From the NCBI RefSeq assembly GCF_021654035.1, contig NZ_JAJPDW010000002.1:555179-619178 (forward strand): a DNA stretch of 64,000 bases, read 5' to 3'. The translations under genes and the position numbers were made by a program. Under the pieces are notes generated by a model, which was given only the letters and a program-made list of their open reading frames with translations, had not been told where the DNA came from and ran no database searches. Below, piece after piece: positions 1 through 6,626 of the stretch; the stretch's first letter is position 1, and each line of letters opens with the position of its first letter. The stretch is from Microbacterium aurantiacum. Lineage in GTDB: Bacteria; Actinomycetota; Actinomycetes; Actinomycetales; Microbacteriaceae.

Positions 1-470
1 TCGATCCGGACGGCATCCCGCCGTGCTTCCCCGGGGAGAGCTCGTCGCCGGCCTACCCGTGCGACGAGGAGGCGGAGATCACCTGCGGACCCTGGCAGAC
101 GAGCACATACGAGGCTCCGCGCTTCGACACCGTGTGGTGGATGCTGGCGGCGAACCCCTTCGTGATCCTCGCCGACGCCACCCCCACGGCGTTCGACAGC
201 TCGGGCTACCCCGTGGACCTCTTCGGGCAGATCAAGCTCGGCATCCGTGCCGCGCAGGAGGCACCGGAGACCGAGACGCGCTGGGACGACTGCGCGCCGA
301 CGCCACCGACCGATCAGCCGACGCCGGAGGAGATCATCGCCGGGTCGACCCCCAGCTGGTTCGTCGGCCTCGCGCTGCAGATCGCGCTCGCCGCCCTGCT
401 GCTGTGGTGGGCGTGGCGTCGCACCGACACCCCCGCGCGCCGTCTACCGCCCGGCACGCGCATCGCCTGA
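1..470 (+). CDS. C-terminal part of a membrane protein, probably an ABC transporter permease (5' end outside window)
   Basis: The frame is already open at base 3 and runs to a TGA at 468-470, so only about 155 C-terminal residues are visible. They include a Cys/Pro-rich extracytoplasmic-looking stretch (CFPGE, YPCDEE, ITCGPW). A hydrophobic segment follows (MLAANPFVILADA), then an acidic linker. The last part is a clear transmembrane helix (WFVGLALQIALAALLLWWAW) followed by a positively charged tail (RRTDTPARRLPP), suggesting a cytoplasmic C-terminus. I recall ABC-2 type permeases of related actinobacteria ending this way, but no diagnostic motif is in view, so the permease call is inference. 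The phosphodiesterase gene begins 16 nt downstream. Confidence 0.6.
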   Translation, partial: DPDGIPPCFPGESSSPAYPCDEEAEITCGPWQTSTYEAPRFDTVWWMLAANPFVILADATPTAFDSSGYPVDLFGQIKLGIRAAQEAPETETRWDDCAPTPPTDQPTPEEIIAGSTPSWFVGLALQIALAALLLWWAWRRTDTPARRLPPGTRIA

Positions 471-486
471 CGCGATTGGTGCGCCC

Positions 487-1002
487 GTGACCTCCCGTCT
501 CCTCCTCCTCGCCGACACCCACATCCCGGCGCGGGCGCGAGCCCTTCCGGATGCGGTGCGGAGGGCCGCGGATGCCGCCGACCTCATCGTCCACGCCGGC
601 GACTGGGTCAGAGAGTCCGTGCTCGACGACCTCGCGCAGCACGGCGAGGTCGTCGGGGTCTGGGGCAACAACGACGGTCCGGACCTTCGGGCTCGGCTCC
701 CCGAGATCGCCCGCCGCGACGTCGAGGGCGTGCGGATCGCGGTCGTGCACGAGACCGGCGCAGCGTCGGGGCGGGAGGCGCGGATGGACGCCGCCTTCCC
801 CGACGCCGACGTCCTGGTGTTCGGTCATTCGCACATCCCGTGGGACTCGCGAACGCCCGCCGGCCTCCGGCTGCTGAACCCCGGTTCGCCCACTGATCGC
901 CGCAGGCAGCCGGAGTGCACGATCATGACCGCGGTGGCGGATGCCGGCGTCCTGCGCGACGTGACGCTCATCCCCGTCTCCCGTGAGGCGACGGGGGGAT
1001 GA
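487..1002 (+). CDS. YfcE/MJ0936-type metallophosphoesterase
   Basis: This is a 171-residue single-domain calcineurin-like phosphodiesterase, the usual size for the YfcE/MJ0936 group. The metal-binding blocks appear in order: D10-x-H12 (ADTHIP), G38-D39 (HAGDW), G60-N-N-D63, H88 (VVHE) and G113-H-S-H116 (VFGHSHIP). The protein should bind two divalent metals and hydrolyse phosphodiester bonds; the cellular substrate cannot be read from sequence. The GTG at 487 places the first beta strand and the D-x-H motif at the normal distance from the N-terminus. Its TGA overlaps the ATG of the next gene (ATGA at 999-1002), so the two are probably translationally coupled. Confidence 0.88.
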   Translation: MTSRLLLLADTHIPARARALPDAVRRAADAADLIVHAGDWVRESVLDDLAQHGEVVGVWGNNDGPDLRARLPEIARRDVEGVRIAVVHETGAASGREARMDAAFPDADVLVFGHSHIPWDSRTPAGLRLLNPGSPTDRRRQPECTIMTAVADAGVLRDVTLIPVSREATGG

Positions 1003-1307
1003 GCGTCGACGACGAACGCTGGCTCGTCGTGAACGGCCGCCGTTGGCGCCGCACCGACCCCGAGCTCGCCGAGGAGACCGTGCGTGCGCTCACCTCCCAC
1101 CTCGGTCGCGGGCGGTCCGGAGTGCGCGCGGCGAAGTCCGCCGGCGACGACGATGCCGTCGCTCTCGCCCGCCGACGGGTGGGGCTCGCGAAGCACGGTC
1201 TGGGCGAGCGCGGCGACCCATGGTGGGAGATCACGCTCGCGGACCGCCGCCGGCGCGCCGAGGATGCGCTCGCCGAGCTCGACGCCCTGGACGACGCCGC
1301 GGACTGA
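999..1307 (+). CDS. Small charged hypothetical protein
   Basis: A 102-residue, strongly charged protein with no signal peptide or membrane segment. It opens with a short conserved-looking block (RWLVVNGRRWRRTDP). An Arg/Ala-rich helical stretch follows (LARRRVGLAKHGLGERGDPWWEI), and the end is an acidic helix (EDALAELDALDDAAD). Relatives in this family are often labelled biopolymer transporter Tol, but nothing here resembles TolB or TolR, and I assign no function. The start overlaps the phosphodiesterase stop by 4 nt, which supports a real gene in a two-gene operon. The basic middle could contact nucleic acid; that is speculation. Confidence 0.75.
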   Translation: MSVDDERWLVVNGRRWRRTDPELAEETVRALTSHLGRGRSGVRAAKSAGDDDAVALARRRVGLAKHGLGERGDPWWEITLADRRRRAEDALAELDALDDAAD

Positions 1308-1314
1308 CCCGCGC

Positions 1315-1704
1315 TCAGCGGTGCGCGTGCGCGGCGCGCTGACCACGAGCAGCGCCGATCAGGACCCAGACCAGCATCCACGCCGCCGTCCCGAGCACGA
1401 CCACGACGGTCGTCAGCAACGCCACCCCGGACGGGAGCGGCGCGGCGACGATGGCGACGAGTACGGCGGCGCCGATGAGTGTGCCCCATCCTGCGATCTC
1501 ATTCGCCGAAGCGGATGCCCTCTGCGCGGCGTACCACGCGGCATCCGACGACAGCGTCAGCGCCGTCCGGATGCCGGCGATCTGATTGCGCGGCAGGCGA
1601 CCGTCGCGGCTCCGGCGCGCCAGGATGACGAGCGCCACACCTGCGGCTCCGAGACCCACGACGGTGACGAGCATCGCCCAGAGGGGAGTCGTCGGATCTG
1701 TCAC
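1315..1704 (-). CDS. Small membrane protein, SdpI-like topology
   Basis: A 129-residue membrane protein with three hydrophobic segments: residues about 8-28 (MLVTVVGLGAAGVALVILA), 70-90 (GWGTLIGAAVLVAIVAAPL) and 97-118. A soluble stretch between the first two carries RNQIAGIRTALTLSSDAAWYAAQRAS. The R-N-x-x-x-G-x-R-T and W-x-x-A-x-x-A pattern resembles the cytoplasmic motif of SdpI/YhfL-type proteins, which supports a family guess but not a function. The GTG start is chosen because a TAGGCT hexamer lies exactly 6 nt upstream, as at many other starts in this window. It converges with the gene ending at 1307. Confidence 0.75.
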   Translation of the reverse strand: MTDPTTPLWAMLVTVVGLGAAGVALVILARRSRDGRLPRNQIAGIRTALTLSSDAAWYAAQRASASANEIAGWGTLIGAAVLVAIVAAPLPSGVALLTTVVVVLGTAAWMLVWVLIGAARGQRAAHAHR

Positions 1705-1710
1705 GGCTCC

Positions 1711-1716
1711 AGCCTA
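1711..1716 (-). promoter_or_regulatory. -10 element (TAGGCT) for leaderless transcription of the gene starting at 1704
   Basis: TAGGCT followed by 6 nt and the GTG start, leaving no room for a Shine-Dalgarno sequence. Confidence 0.6.
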
Positions 1717-1749
1717 AGAGCATGTGCGCATGGTGACGAGCCTGTGTCG

Positions 1750-1822
1750 ACGCGACGGCGGGAGTCGAACCCGCAACACCGCCGGGTATGAGCCGGGGTC
1801 CGGGACCACCCGGATCGCCGCG
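1750..1822 (-). tRNA. Atypical tRNA-Met-like gene (anticodon CAT)
   Basis: The minus strand folds into a 73-nt cloverleaf. The acceptor stem CGCGGCG/CGTCGCG has 7 bp including one G-T. The T arm is standard: GCGGG, TTCGACT, CCCGC. The anticodon loop is a proper 7-mer, CTCATAC, with T33, CAT at 34-36 and A37. Several features are abnormal. Positions 8-9 read AT, not the usual T8. The D arm is a rigid CCGGG/CCCGG stem with a 4-nt loop TGGT. The anticodon stem has only 4 clean pairs plus a C-C opposition. No CCA is encoded (CGA follows). It lacks both the C1-A72 mismatch and the GGG/CCC anticodon stem of initiator tRNA. It could be a divergent Met/Ile2-type tRNA or a decaying tRNA pseudogene. 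Confidence 0.6.
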
Positions 1823-1932
1823 ATGTCCTCCACGCTAACCCGGGTCGCCGACACGGACCAGGGGGGTCGCGGTCGGCGCGTCATCCGTCGTCACGATCGG
1901 TCACGGGACGTCACGCGGACGACGTCGGCCGC

Positions 1933-2409
1933 TCAGCGACGCGAGGCGAGGTGCGCGCGCAGGTGCTCCACGACGAGGGCGTGGTCGTCGGCCTGGGGGA
2001 GGCCGGAGACGCCGACGGTGCCGACCATGCCGACGCCGGTGACGAGGATCGGGAAGACCCCGCCCGCCGCGGCGTAGACGCTCGGGTCCAGTCGCGAGTG
2101 CGTGTCGAAGTCCTGATCGCGGCTGCGGAAGAGCATGCCCACGCCGTACGACGAACGTCCGTACCGCCGGGCGACCCGCGCTTTCCGCTCGAGCCATTCG
2201 TCGTTGTCGGACGACGAGCCGGGGAGAGCGGTGTGGAACACCCGCGCCTCGCCGAGCGAGATGCCGATCACGATCGGAAGGCTGCGCTCCCGCGCGCTCT
2301 ACCGGAGCGCGGACCCGAGGATCCAGGCATCCTCCAGGTCGAAGCGGGGGAAGACGAGCTCGCGCTCCTCGTCCTCGATGCGGGATAGGGTCGCGGCGGC
2401 CTCGAACAT
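1933..2409 (-). pseudogene. UPF0303/heme-degrading-domain (GlcG-HbpS-like) protein gene interrupted by an amber codon
   Basis: Read from ATG at 2409, the frame gives the expected N-terminus (EERELVFPRFDLEDAWILGSAL) of the UPF0303 family. At codon 37 (plus bases 2299-2301) it meets TAG. It then continues in the same frame as SARERSLPIVIGISLGEARVFHTALPG and on to the family-typical C-terminus (VGTVGVSGLPQADDHALVV). Without the stop it would be 158 residues, the normal family length. A TAGATT -10 hexamer lies 6 nt upstream of the ATG, so the original start is well placed. An internal ATG at 2271 could give a 112-residue product lacking the first beta-strand region. The gene is therefore a recent nonsense pseudogene, a sequencing error, or a gene read through or restarted downstream. 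Confidence 0.8.
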
Positions 2410-2415
2410 AGGCCG

Positions 2416-2421
2416 AATCTA
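2416..2421 (-). promoter_or_regulatory. -10 element (TAGATT) for the UPF0303 gene
   Basis: TAGATT, 6-nt gap, then ATG at 2409. The retained promoter and start suggest the downstream amber codon is recent. Confidence 0.55.
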
Positions 2422-2484
2422 GCGCTGTTGCGAGCCGTTGCGGTCCGGATCGTCTCCCCGGTCAACGCACAGGTTCGATCGGAG

Positions 2485-2490
2485 TAACTT
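2485..2490 (+). promoter_or_regulatory. -10 element (TAACTT) for the membrane protein at 2497
   Basis: TAACTT, then TGACCC, then ATG: 6-nt spacing consistent with a leaderless transcript. Confidence 0.55.
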
Positions 2491-2496
2491 TGACCC

Positions 2497-3456
2497 ATGG
2501 CGCGGGCGACACAGCGGATCATTCTCGCTGTCGCCACGGCCGGATTCCTTCTCGGCGTAGGCCTGTTCCTCGGCGTCCTCGCCGCGGGCGCGTTCGCCCC
2601 GACCGTGCCGGAGCCGACCGGCCTACGCGATCCGGAACGCAACGCGCTGATGACCTGGTTCGCCCGCGGTGTGCTCGTCCTCGCTCTCGCGTGGCTCGTC
2701 ATCGGCATGCTCGCCGCCCGCACACGGCTCGTCGCACGGCCGGGTGCGGCTGCCGCGCGGGCGTCCTGGCTGTCCTCCACCCGTCCGTGGCGCGCGCGGG
2801 AGTCGACGCTCGGGATGCTCGAGCTCGACCGCTGGCTGATGTTCGCTGTCCCTTTGGCGCTCCTCATCGCCACGCGCCTCATCGAGGCGTCGTTCGTGCT
2901 CTGGATGCCGCTCCTCCTCACCGCCGCGGCGCTGATCCCCTTCGCCGTCGTGCTGCGACTGTTCATCTGGCATCGCTCGCCGTGGCCCGCGATCGCGTCA
3001 GCCGGCGGCGTCGTCGTCCTCCAGTGCGTGGTCGAACTCGCGGTGATCGCGGTCTCCGGCCCCGAGGTCGCGTGGACGGTCGTGTGGGCGGCTCCCGCGA
3101 CCTCGACCCTGGTCGTCGCCGTGGGTGTCGCGCTGTTCGGATGGCTGTTCATCGCGATCGGGTGGGCACTCGAGGCGCAGATCGGCGCGCGCCGCGCGGC
3201 CGGCGCCGTCCTCGCGGCTTTCGGTGCGGGCCTCGCCGTGCCGGCCGTCATCCTCGGGTTCGTCGGCATCCGTTTCGCCGCCGCGACCTCCGCCGACGTC
3301 GAGCTCCTTCCCGCAGGTCTGGCACGCGTCCTCGACGCGATCGCGCTGCTCCCGGTGGGAGCGCCGTGGATCGCCGCGGGCGTCGCCGTCGTGATCGCCG
3401 TCGTCGGCGTGGTGCTCGCACGGATGCCGGAGCCGCAGCGCCTTCCCGTCCCGTGA
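2497..3456 (+). CDS. Multi-pass integral membrane protein, function unknown
   Basis: A 319-residue, very hydrophobic protein. I count about eight likely membrane helices, near residues 8-34, 52-74, 112-130, 135-155, 165-185, 190-222, 235-258 and 288-309. A soluble loop at about 75-105 is Arg/Ser-rich. No transporter signature, enzyme motif or signal-peptide cleavage site is visible, so I give no function. The ATG at 2497 is supported by the TAACTT hexamer 6 nt upstream and by the first helix starting within ten residues. It converges with the YccF gene and has no obvious operon partner. Confidence 0.8.
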   Translation: MARATQRIILAVATAGFLLGVGLFLGVLAAGAFAPTVPEPTGLRDPERNALMTWFARGVLVLALAWLVIGMLAARTRLVARPGAAAARASWLSSTRPWRARESTLGMLELDRWLMFAVPLALLIATRLIEASFVLWMPLLLTAAALIPFAVVLRLFIWHRSPWPAIASAGGVVVLQCVVELAVIAVSGPEVAWTVVWAAPATSTLVVAVGVALFGWLFIAIGWALEAQIGARRAAGAVLAAFGAGLAVPAVILGFVGIRFAAATSADVELLPAGLARVLDAIALLPVGAPWIAAGVAVVIAVVGVVLARMPEPQRLPVP

Positions 3457-3483
3457 GGTCCGGACCGCCGGCGCTCGCCGCGG

Positions 3484-3891
3484 TCAGCGCGCGGTGAGGG
3501 TGCGGTCGAACGCGCCGCGGCGGGTCGAGACGATGTCTTTGCCGAGCGGCATGAGGGACACGGGGACGAGTTTGAAGTCGGCGATCCCGAGCGGGATGCC
3601 GATGATCGTGATGCACAGGGCGATCCCCGAGATGATGTGGCCGAGCGCGAGCCACCATCCGGCCAGGATGACCCAGACGACGTTGCCGAGGAAGGACCCG
3701 ACGCCCGCGGTCGGCTTGGAGACGACCTCGCGGCCGAACGGCCACAGTGCGTACAGGCCGACCCGGAACGAGGCGATGCCCCAAGGGATGGTGACGATGA
3801 GGATGCACAGGAGCACCCCCGCGACCATGTAGCCGACGAAAAGCCAGAAACCGGCGAAGATCAGCCAGATGATGTTCAGGAGGGTGCGCAC
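3484..3891 (-). CDS. YccF domain-containing inner-membrane protein
   Basis: A 135-residue membrane protein with two tandem copies of the YccF repeat. The first is NIIWLIFAGFWLFVGYMVAG with LLCILIVTIPWGIASFRVGLYALWPFG. The second is NVVWVILAGWWLALGHIISG with ALCITIIGIPLGIADFKL. Each copy has two short helices and the I-P-x-G-I-A turn characteristic of the family. Members are of unknown function. The GTG start at 3891 puts the first repeat at residue 5; a longer upstream frame is low-complexity and not family-like. A 54-nt gap separates it from the lipoprotein gene upstream on the same strand. Confidence 0.88.
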   Translation of the reverse strand: MRTLLNIIWLIFAGFWLFVGYMVAGVLLCILIVTIPWGIASFRVGLYALWPFGREVVSKPTAGVGSFLGNVVWVILAGWWLALGHIISGIALCITIIGIPLGIADFKLVPVSLMPLGKDIVSTRRGAFDRTLTAR

Positions 3892-3943
3892 GCGCTCATT
3901 GTGCCAGGCGCTCCCGACACCCGGCTGGGTGCCCGTGGGGGCG

Positions 3944-4441
3944 TCAGTACTTCTCGAGCGGGTCGTACTCGTCCATGGCGAAGCAGGCGCTGAAGCCCGA
4001 GATCTGCAGGACCGTGTTGCCCTCGAGGGCGGCGATGCCGATCGAGAGTCCGTCCTCGTGGGCGAGATCGAGCGTGGGTGCCCCGCCGGACGTCGCACCC
4101 CGCTCGGGGGTCCAGCCCCCCTTCGCGGCCCACTCGTCGGCGATCCCGTCGAGCACGGCATCCGTGTCGGTGACCGGGGCGATCGACACCGTCATCGCGC
4201 CGGGCCAGATGAACCGCTCCGGATCGGTGTCGCACGGCAGCAGGGTGGCCGTCTCGACGGTCCCGAGATCCTCGAGCGCGACATCCGCGGGAATCGACGA
4301 CCGCAGGTCCGCCTGCGCCGCCAGGTACTCGGACTTCGCTTCGTCGAGGGTCATGGGGGTGCCTTCCGTGGGCTGCTGACAGGCGGTCAGCGTCGCGATC
4401 AGCACGGCCGCCGCCGCGACGAGGGTCACCCGCCTATTCAT
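3944..4441 (-). CDS. Small lipoprotein, third gene of the WXG-hydrolase operon
   Basis: A 165-residue protein with a lipoprotein signal: basic MNRR, a hydrophobic core (VTLVAAAAVLIATL) and the lipobox TAC with Cys21. The mature part is a small acidic domain that contains LPCDTDPERFIWPG and ends ISGFSACFAMDEYDPLEKY. The two later Cys could form a disulfide outside the membrane. Its ATG lies 8 nt inside the upstream hydrolase gene, so the three genes 6553-3944 form one coupled operon. An extracytoplasmic lipoprotein next to a candidate exported enzyme could be an immunity or anchoring partner; this is inferred only from context. No family was recognised. Confidence 0.8.
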   Translation of the reverse strand: MNRRVTLVAAAAVLIATLTACQQPTEGTPMTLDEAKSEYLAAQADLRSSIPADVALEDLGTVETATLLPCDTDPERFIWPGAMTVSIAPVTDTDAVLDGIADEWAAKGGWTPERGATSGGAPTLDLAHEDGLSIGIAALEGNTVLQISGFSACFAMDEYDPLEKY

Positions 4442-6161
4442 GGATCTCCCTGTAGAGGTCGCGGAGGACCTCGCTGTTGCGCCGCGGCCCCTCGGTCACC
4501 CGCACGTGGTTGTCGAGCTCGTTCTGGATACCGAGGAAGGACGACGGGGTGTACTCGTGCTGTACGAACGCGGACGATTCCTGCGGGGTGTCGTAGAACG
4601 GGTTCAGGTAGTTGATGGCGTCGAATCCGTACTGGTGATGAGCGTAATCCGTGCCCTCGCGTGCGCTCCACCCGTCCTGGAGCCAGGACCCGGCGAGGGA
4701 TTTCACCTGGTCGTACTCGGCTCCCGCGACTTCCGCGCTCGACAGGACGCTCATCCCGGCGCTGTGGGCGATGCCGACGCGGGTCGCCGAGGCGAGCTGC
4801 GCGTCGCTGCGCAGCCCGTCTTCGAACCGCGCGAGTTGAGCGCCCTCGTCCCTCGCGAAATCGCGGTTGGCGTTGCTGGTCTCTTGGAAGGGCAGGCCCC
4901 ACGACGCCCACGGCCCGTCCGTGTACACGAAGGCGACGGAGCGACCGGTGGTGTCCTGCTCGACCAGGTACTGCGCGACGGACTGCACGCCGCCGGAGTA
5001 GTAGCTCGCCATGTTGGTGCCCGTTCCCGGGACGTACGTGATCGAGTAGGCCGCGCGTGACGGGTCTCCGATCATCTCGATGATCCGCTCCCGCCGCGGG
5101 TCGTAGAGGTAGAGCGACCGCTCGCCGGCGGCGACCCGTTCGAGATAGGCGATCTCGGCCTCCAGCGCCGTCCGCTCGGACGCGTTCGAACGCAGGACGC
5201 GTCCCTGGTGGATGTACGCGGGGGTGTCCTCGAGCTCGGCGCGGGCTTCGGCGAGCCGCCGTGCGGCCGTCTCTCGATTGGCGGCCACGCGCGCGGGGGC
5301 GGGGATTCCGTTCAGGCCGCCCACCGCGAGCGACGCGCCGGAGATGAGCGCCGCGGCGAGCGGGGAGCCGGGGACGACGTCCGACTCCCACCACGCGGCC
5401 ACCGCGGCCGGATCTGCGGTGCCGGCGGCGAGGACGTCGAGGTAGTCGGGGTGGGCGGCGAGGAGAGCGGCGACCGCGTCGGCGTCGGCATCCGTTCCGG
5501 CGGCGCGGACGAGCGCGTCGAGGATCGCCGCCGCCACCCGGTCGTCGAGAGTCGCGATGCCGGTCGGTCCGAGGGTCGACAGCGGCGCGGGAACGGATGC
5601 GGGCGGGAGGGAGGTGGTCGGGCCCGACACGGCGCCGAGGTCGCTTCGGCAGGTCTCAGCGGCGATGTCGAGCATCGCCGCGACGTGCTGGCAGCGCGCG
5701 CGGAGATCATCGTTGTAGACCAGGTGCGACGGGTCGAACAGCAGGTGGCTCGGCAGATCCTCGCCGTCGGGCGCGAACTGTTCGCGCTGGGAGCGCTGGA
5801 AGGAGCGGAGCCCCGCGAGGAAGCCGGAGATCTCGCGGTGCAGCTGGTCGATCTCGCGCTTCTGCTGCTCCAGGATCTCGGCGTAGTCCTCGAGCGCGCG
5901 GGCGATCGCGGTGGCCGCGGTGGCCCATTCGGCGGCGGCGTCGTCGACCGGCGAGAGGCTCGCGACGGCGGTGGCGGTCTCCGGTGTCTCGTACGCCGCG
6001 ACCAGGCCTCCCCAGCGGCGGACCGCGTCGCGACCGGCGTCGGCGACGCCGTCGACGGAGGCGCGGACGGCCGTCGCGGCGGCCGCGACGCTCGCGGGAT
6101 CTGCCGGGAGGTCGGGGATCATGCTCACGCCGACCAGCGCGATCGTCGCGCTCGCGGTCAC
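4434..6161 (-). CDS. WXG-domain alpha/beta hydrolase (DUF1023-like)
   Basis: A 575-residue protein with two parts. The N-terminal ~180 residues are helical with W50-G-G (RRWGGL), a WXG-type turn. A coiled-coil-like helix follows (EQQKREIDQLHREISGFLAGL begins near 98). The C-terminal ~220 residues resemble DUF1023 alpha/beta hydrolases: VPGTGTNM at 377-384, VYTDGPWASWG at 412-422, and the nucleophile elbow A465-H-S467-A-G. The acid and His of the triad are not certain; H509, H510 and H552 are candidates. No signal peptide is visible. The GTG start at 6161 overlaps the upstream WXG-like gene by 4 nt (GTGA), and the 3' end overlaps the lipoprotein start by 8 nt. The family occurs near ESX/type VII systems. 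No substrate is known. Confidence 0.82.
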   Translation of the reverse strand: MTASATIALVGVSMIPDLPADPASVAAAATAVRASVDGVADAGRDAVRRWGGLVAAYETPETATAVASLSPVDDAAAEWATAATAIARALEDYAEILEQQKREIDQLHREISGFLAGLRSFQRSQREQFAPDGEDLPSHLLFDPSHLVYNDDLRARCQHVAAMLDIAAETCRSDLGAVSGPTTSLPPASVPAPLSTLGPTGIATLDDRVAAAILDALVRAAGTDADADAVAALLAAHPDYLDVLAAGTADPAAVAAWWESDVVPGSPLAAALISGASLAVGGLNGIPAPARVAANRETAARRLAEARAELEDTPAYIHQGRVLRSNASERTALEAEIAYLERVAAGERSLYLYDPRRERIIEMIGDPSRAAYSITYVPGTGTNMASYYSGGVQSVAQYLVEQDTTGRSVAFVYTDGPWASWGLPFQETSNANRDFARDEGAQLARFEDGLRSDAQLASATRVGIAHSAGMSVLSSAEVAGAEYDQVKSLAGSWLQDGWSAREGTDYAHHQYGFDAINYLNPFYDTPQESSAFVQHEYTPSSFLGIQNELDNHVRVTEGPRRNSEVLRDLYREIHE

Positions 6162-6553
6162 CGCAGCGACCTCTGCGGACCGGTGGACCCGAGGGGGCCG
6201 AAGCCGCGGCCGGGGAGCGGGGGCGCGGGGAGGGCGCCGGAGGCGGATGCCGTGTCCGCGGATCCGGTCGATGACGCCATCGTCTCGTCGGCGTCGATGT
6301 AGGTCACGAGGTTCGCGCCCACCGCGGACACACCCGCGTGCACGAGCGATGCGATCCGCGCGCCGTGCCCGTCCCACTCCTCCGCGAGACCGGACACGGC
6401 GGACCCGACGCCGTCGACACCGGCCAGGGCGGAGGCGGCGTCCCGCAGTGCCTGCTCGCCGCGGGAGATCGGCGTCGCGGCGTCTGCGGCGGCGTCGAGC
6501 ACCTCGGTGAGGAGGGTGTGGGTGGAACCCACGTCGATGCGCCACCGCGTCAT
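6158..6553 (-). CDS. WXG100-like small helical protein
   Basis: A 131-residue protein whose first ~92 residues are predicted helical. W60-D-G62 sits at a probable helix turn (LAEEWDGHGARIASLV), as in WXG100/ESAT-6 proteins. A flexible Pro/Gly/Ser tail follows. There is no signal peptide or membrane segment. It is the first gene of a three-gene coupled operon. The second gene encodes a hydrolase with its own WXG helical domain, so the two N-terminal regions may pair as an ESX-style heterodimer. The ATG is supported by a TAGGCT hexamer 6 nt upstream. Function as a secretion partner is inference; no ESX machinery genes are in the window. Confidence 0.75.
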   Translation of the reverse strand: MTRWRIDVGSTHTLLTEVLDAAADAATPISRGEQALRDAASALAGVDGVGSAVSGLAEEWDGHGARIASLVHAGVSAVGANLVTYIDADETMASSTGSADTASASGALPAPPLPGRGFGPLGSTGPQRSLR

Positions 6554-6559
6554 GGGCCC

Positions 6560-6565
6560 AGCCTA
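6560..6565 (-). promoter_or_regulatory. -10 element (TAGGCT) of the WXG-hydrolase-lipoprotein operon
   Basis: TAGGCT, GGGCCC, ATG: 6-nt gap to the first start codon, predicting a leaderless operon mRNA. Confidence 0.6.
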
Positions 6566-6611
6566 CGCACAACCCCTCCGTGATCCCCAGGGCGGTGTCG
6601 GAGCCCGCGCC

Positions 6612-6617
6612 TACACT
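6612..6617 (+). promoter_or_regulatory. -10 element (TACACT) for pcrA
   Basis: TACACT 9 nt before the ATG at 6627. It is back-to-back with the divergent WXG operon promoter about 50 nt away. Confidence 0.55.
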
Positions 6618-6626
6618 GGGACCGAC

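Noticed and set aside
999..1307. Biopolymer transporter Tol label for the 102-residue protein
   Set aside because: No TolB propeller, TolR/ExbD helix or signal sequence is present; the label seems to be inherited without evidence.
1750..1822. Initiator tRNA-fMet
   Set aside because: Lacks the C1-A72 mismatch and the three G-C pairs in the anticodon stem required for initiation; better described as an atypical Met-type tRNA-like gene.
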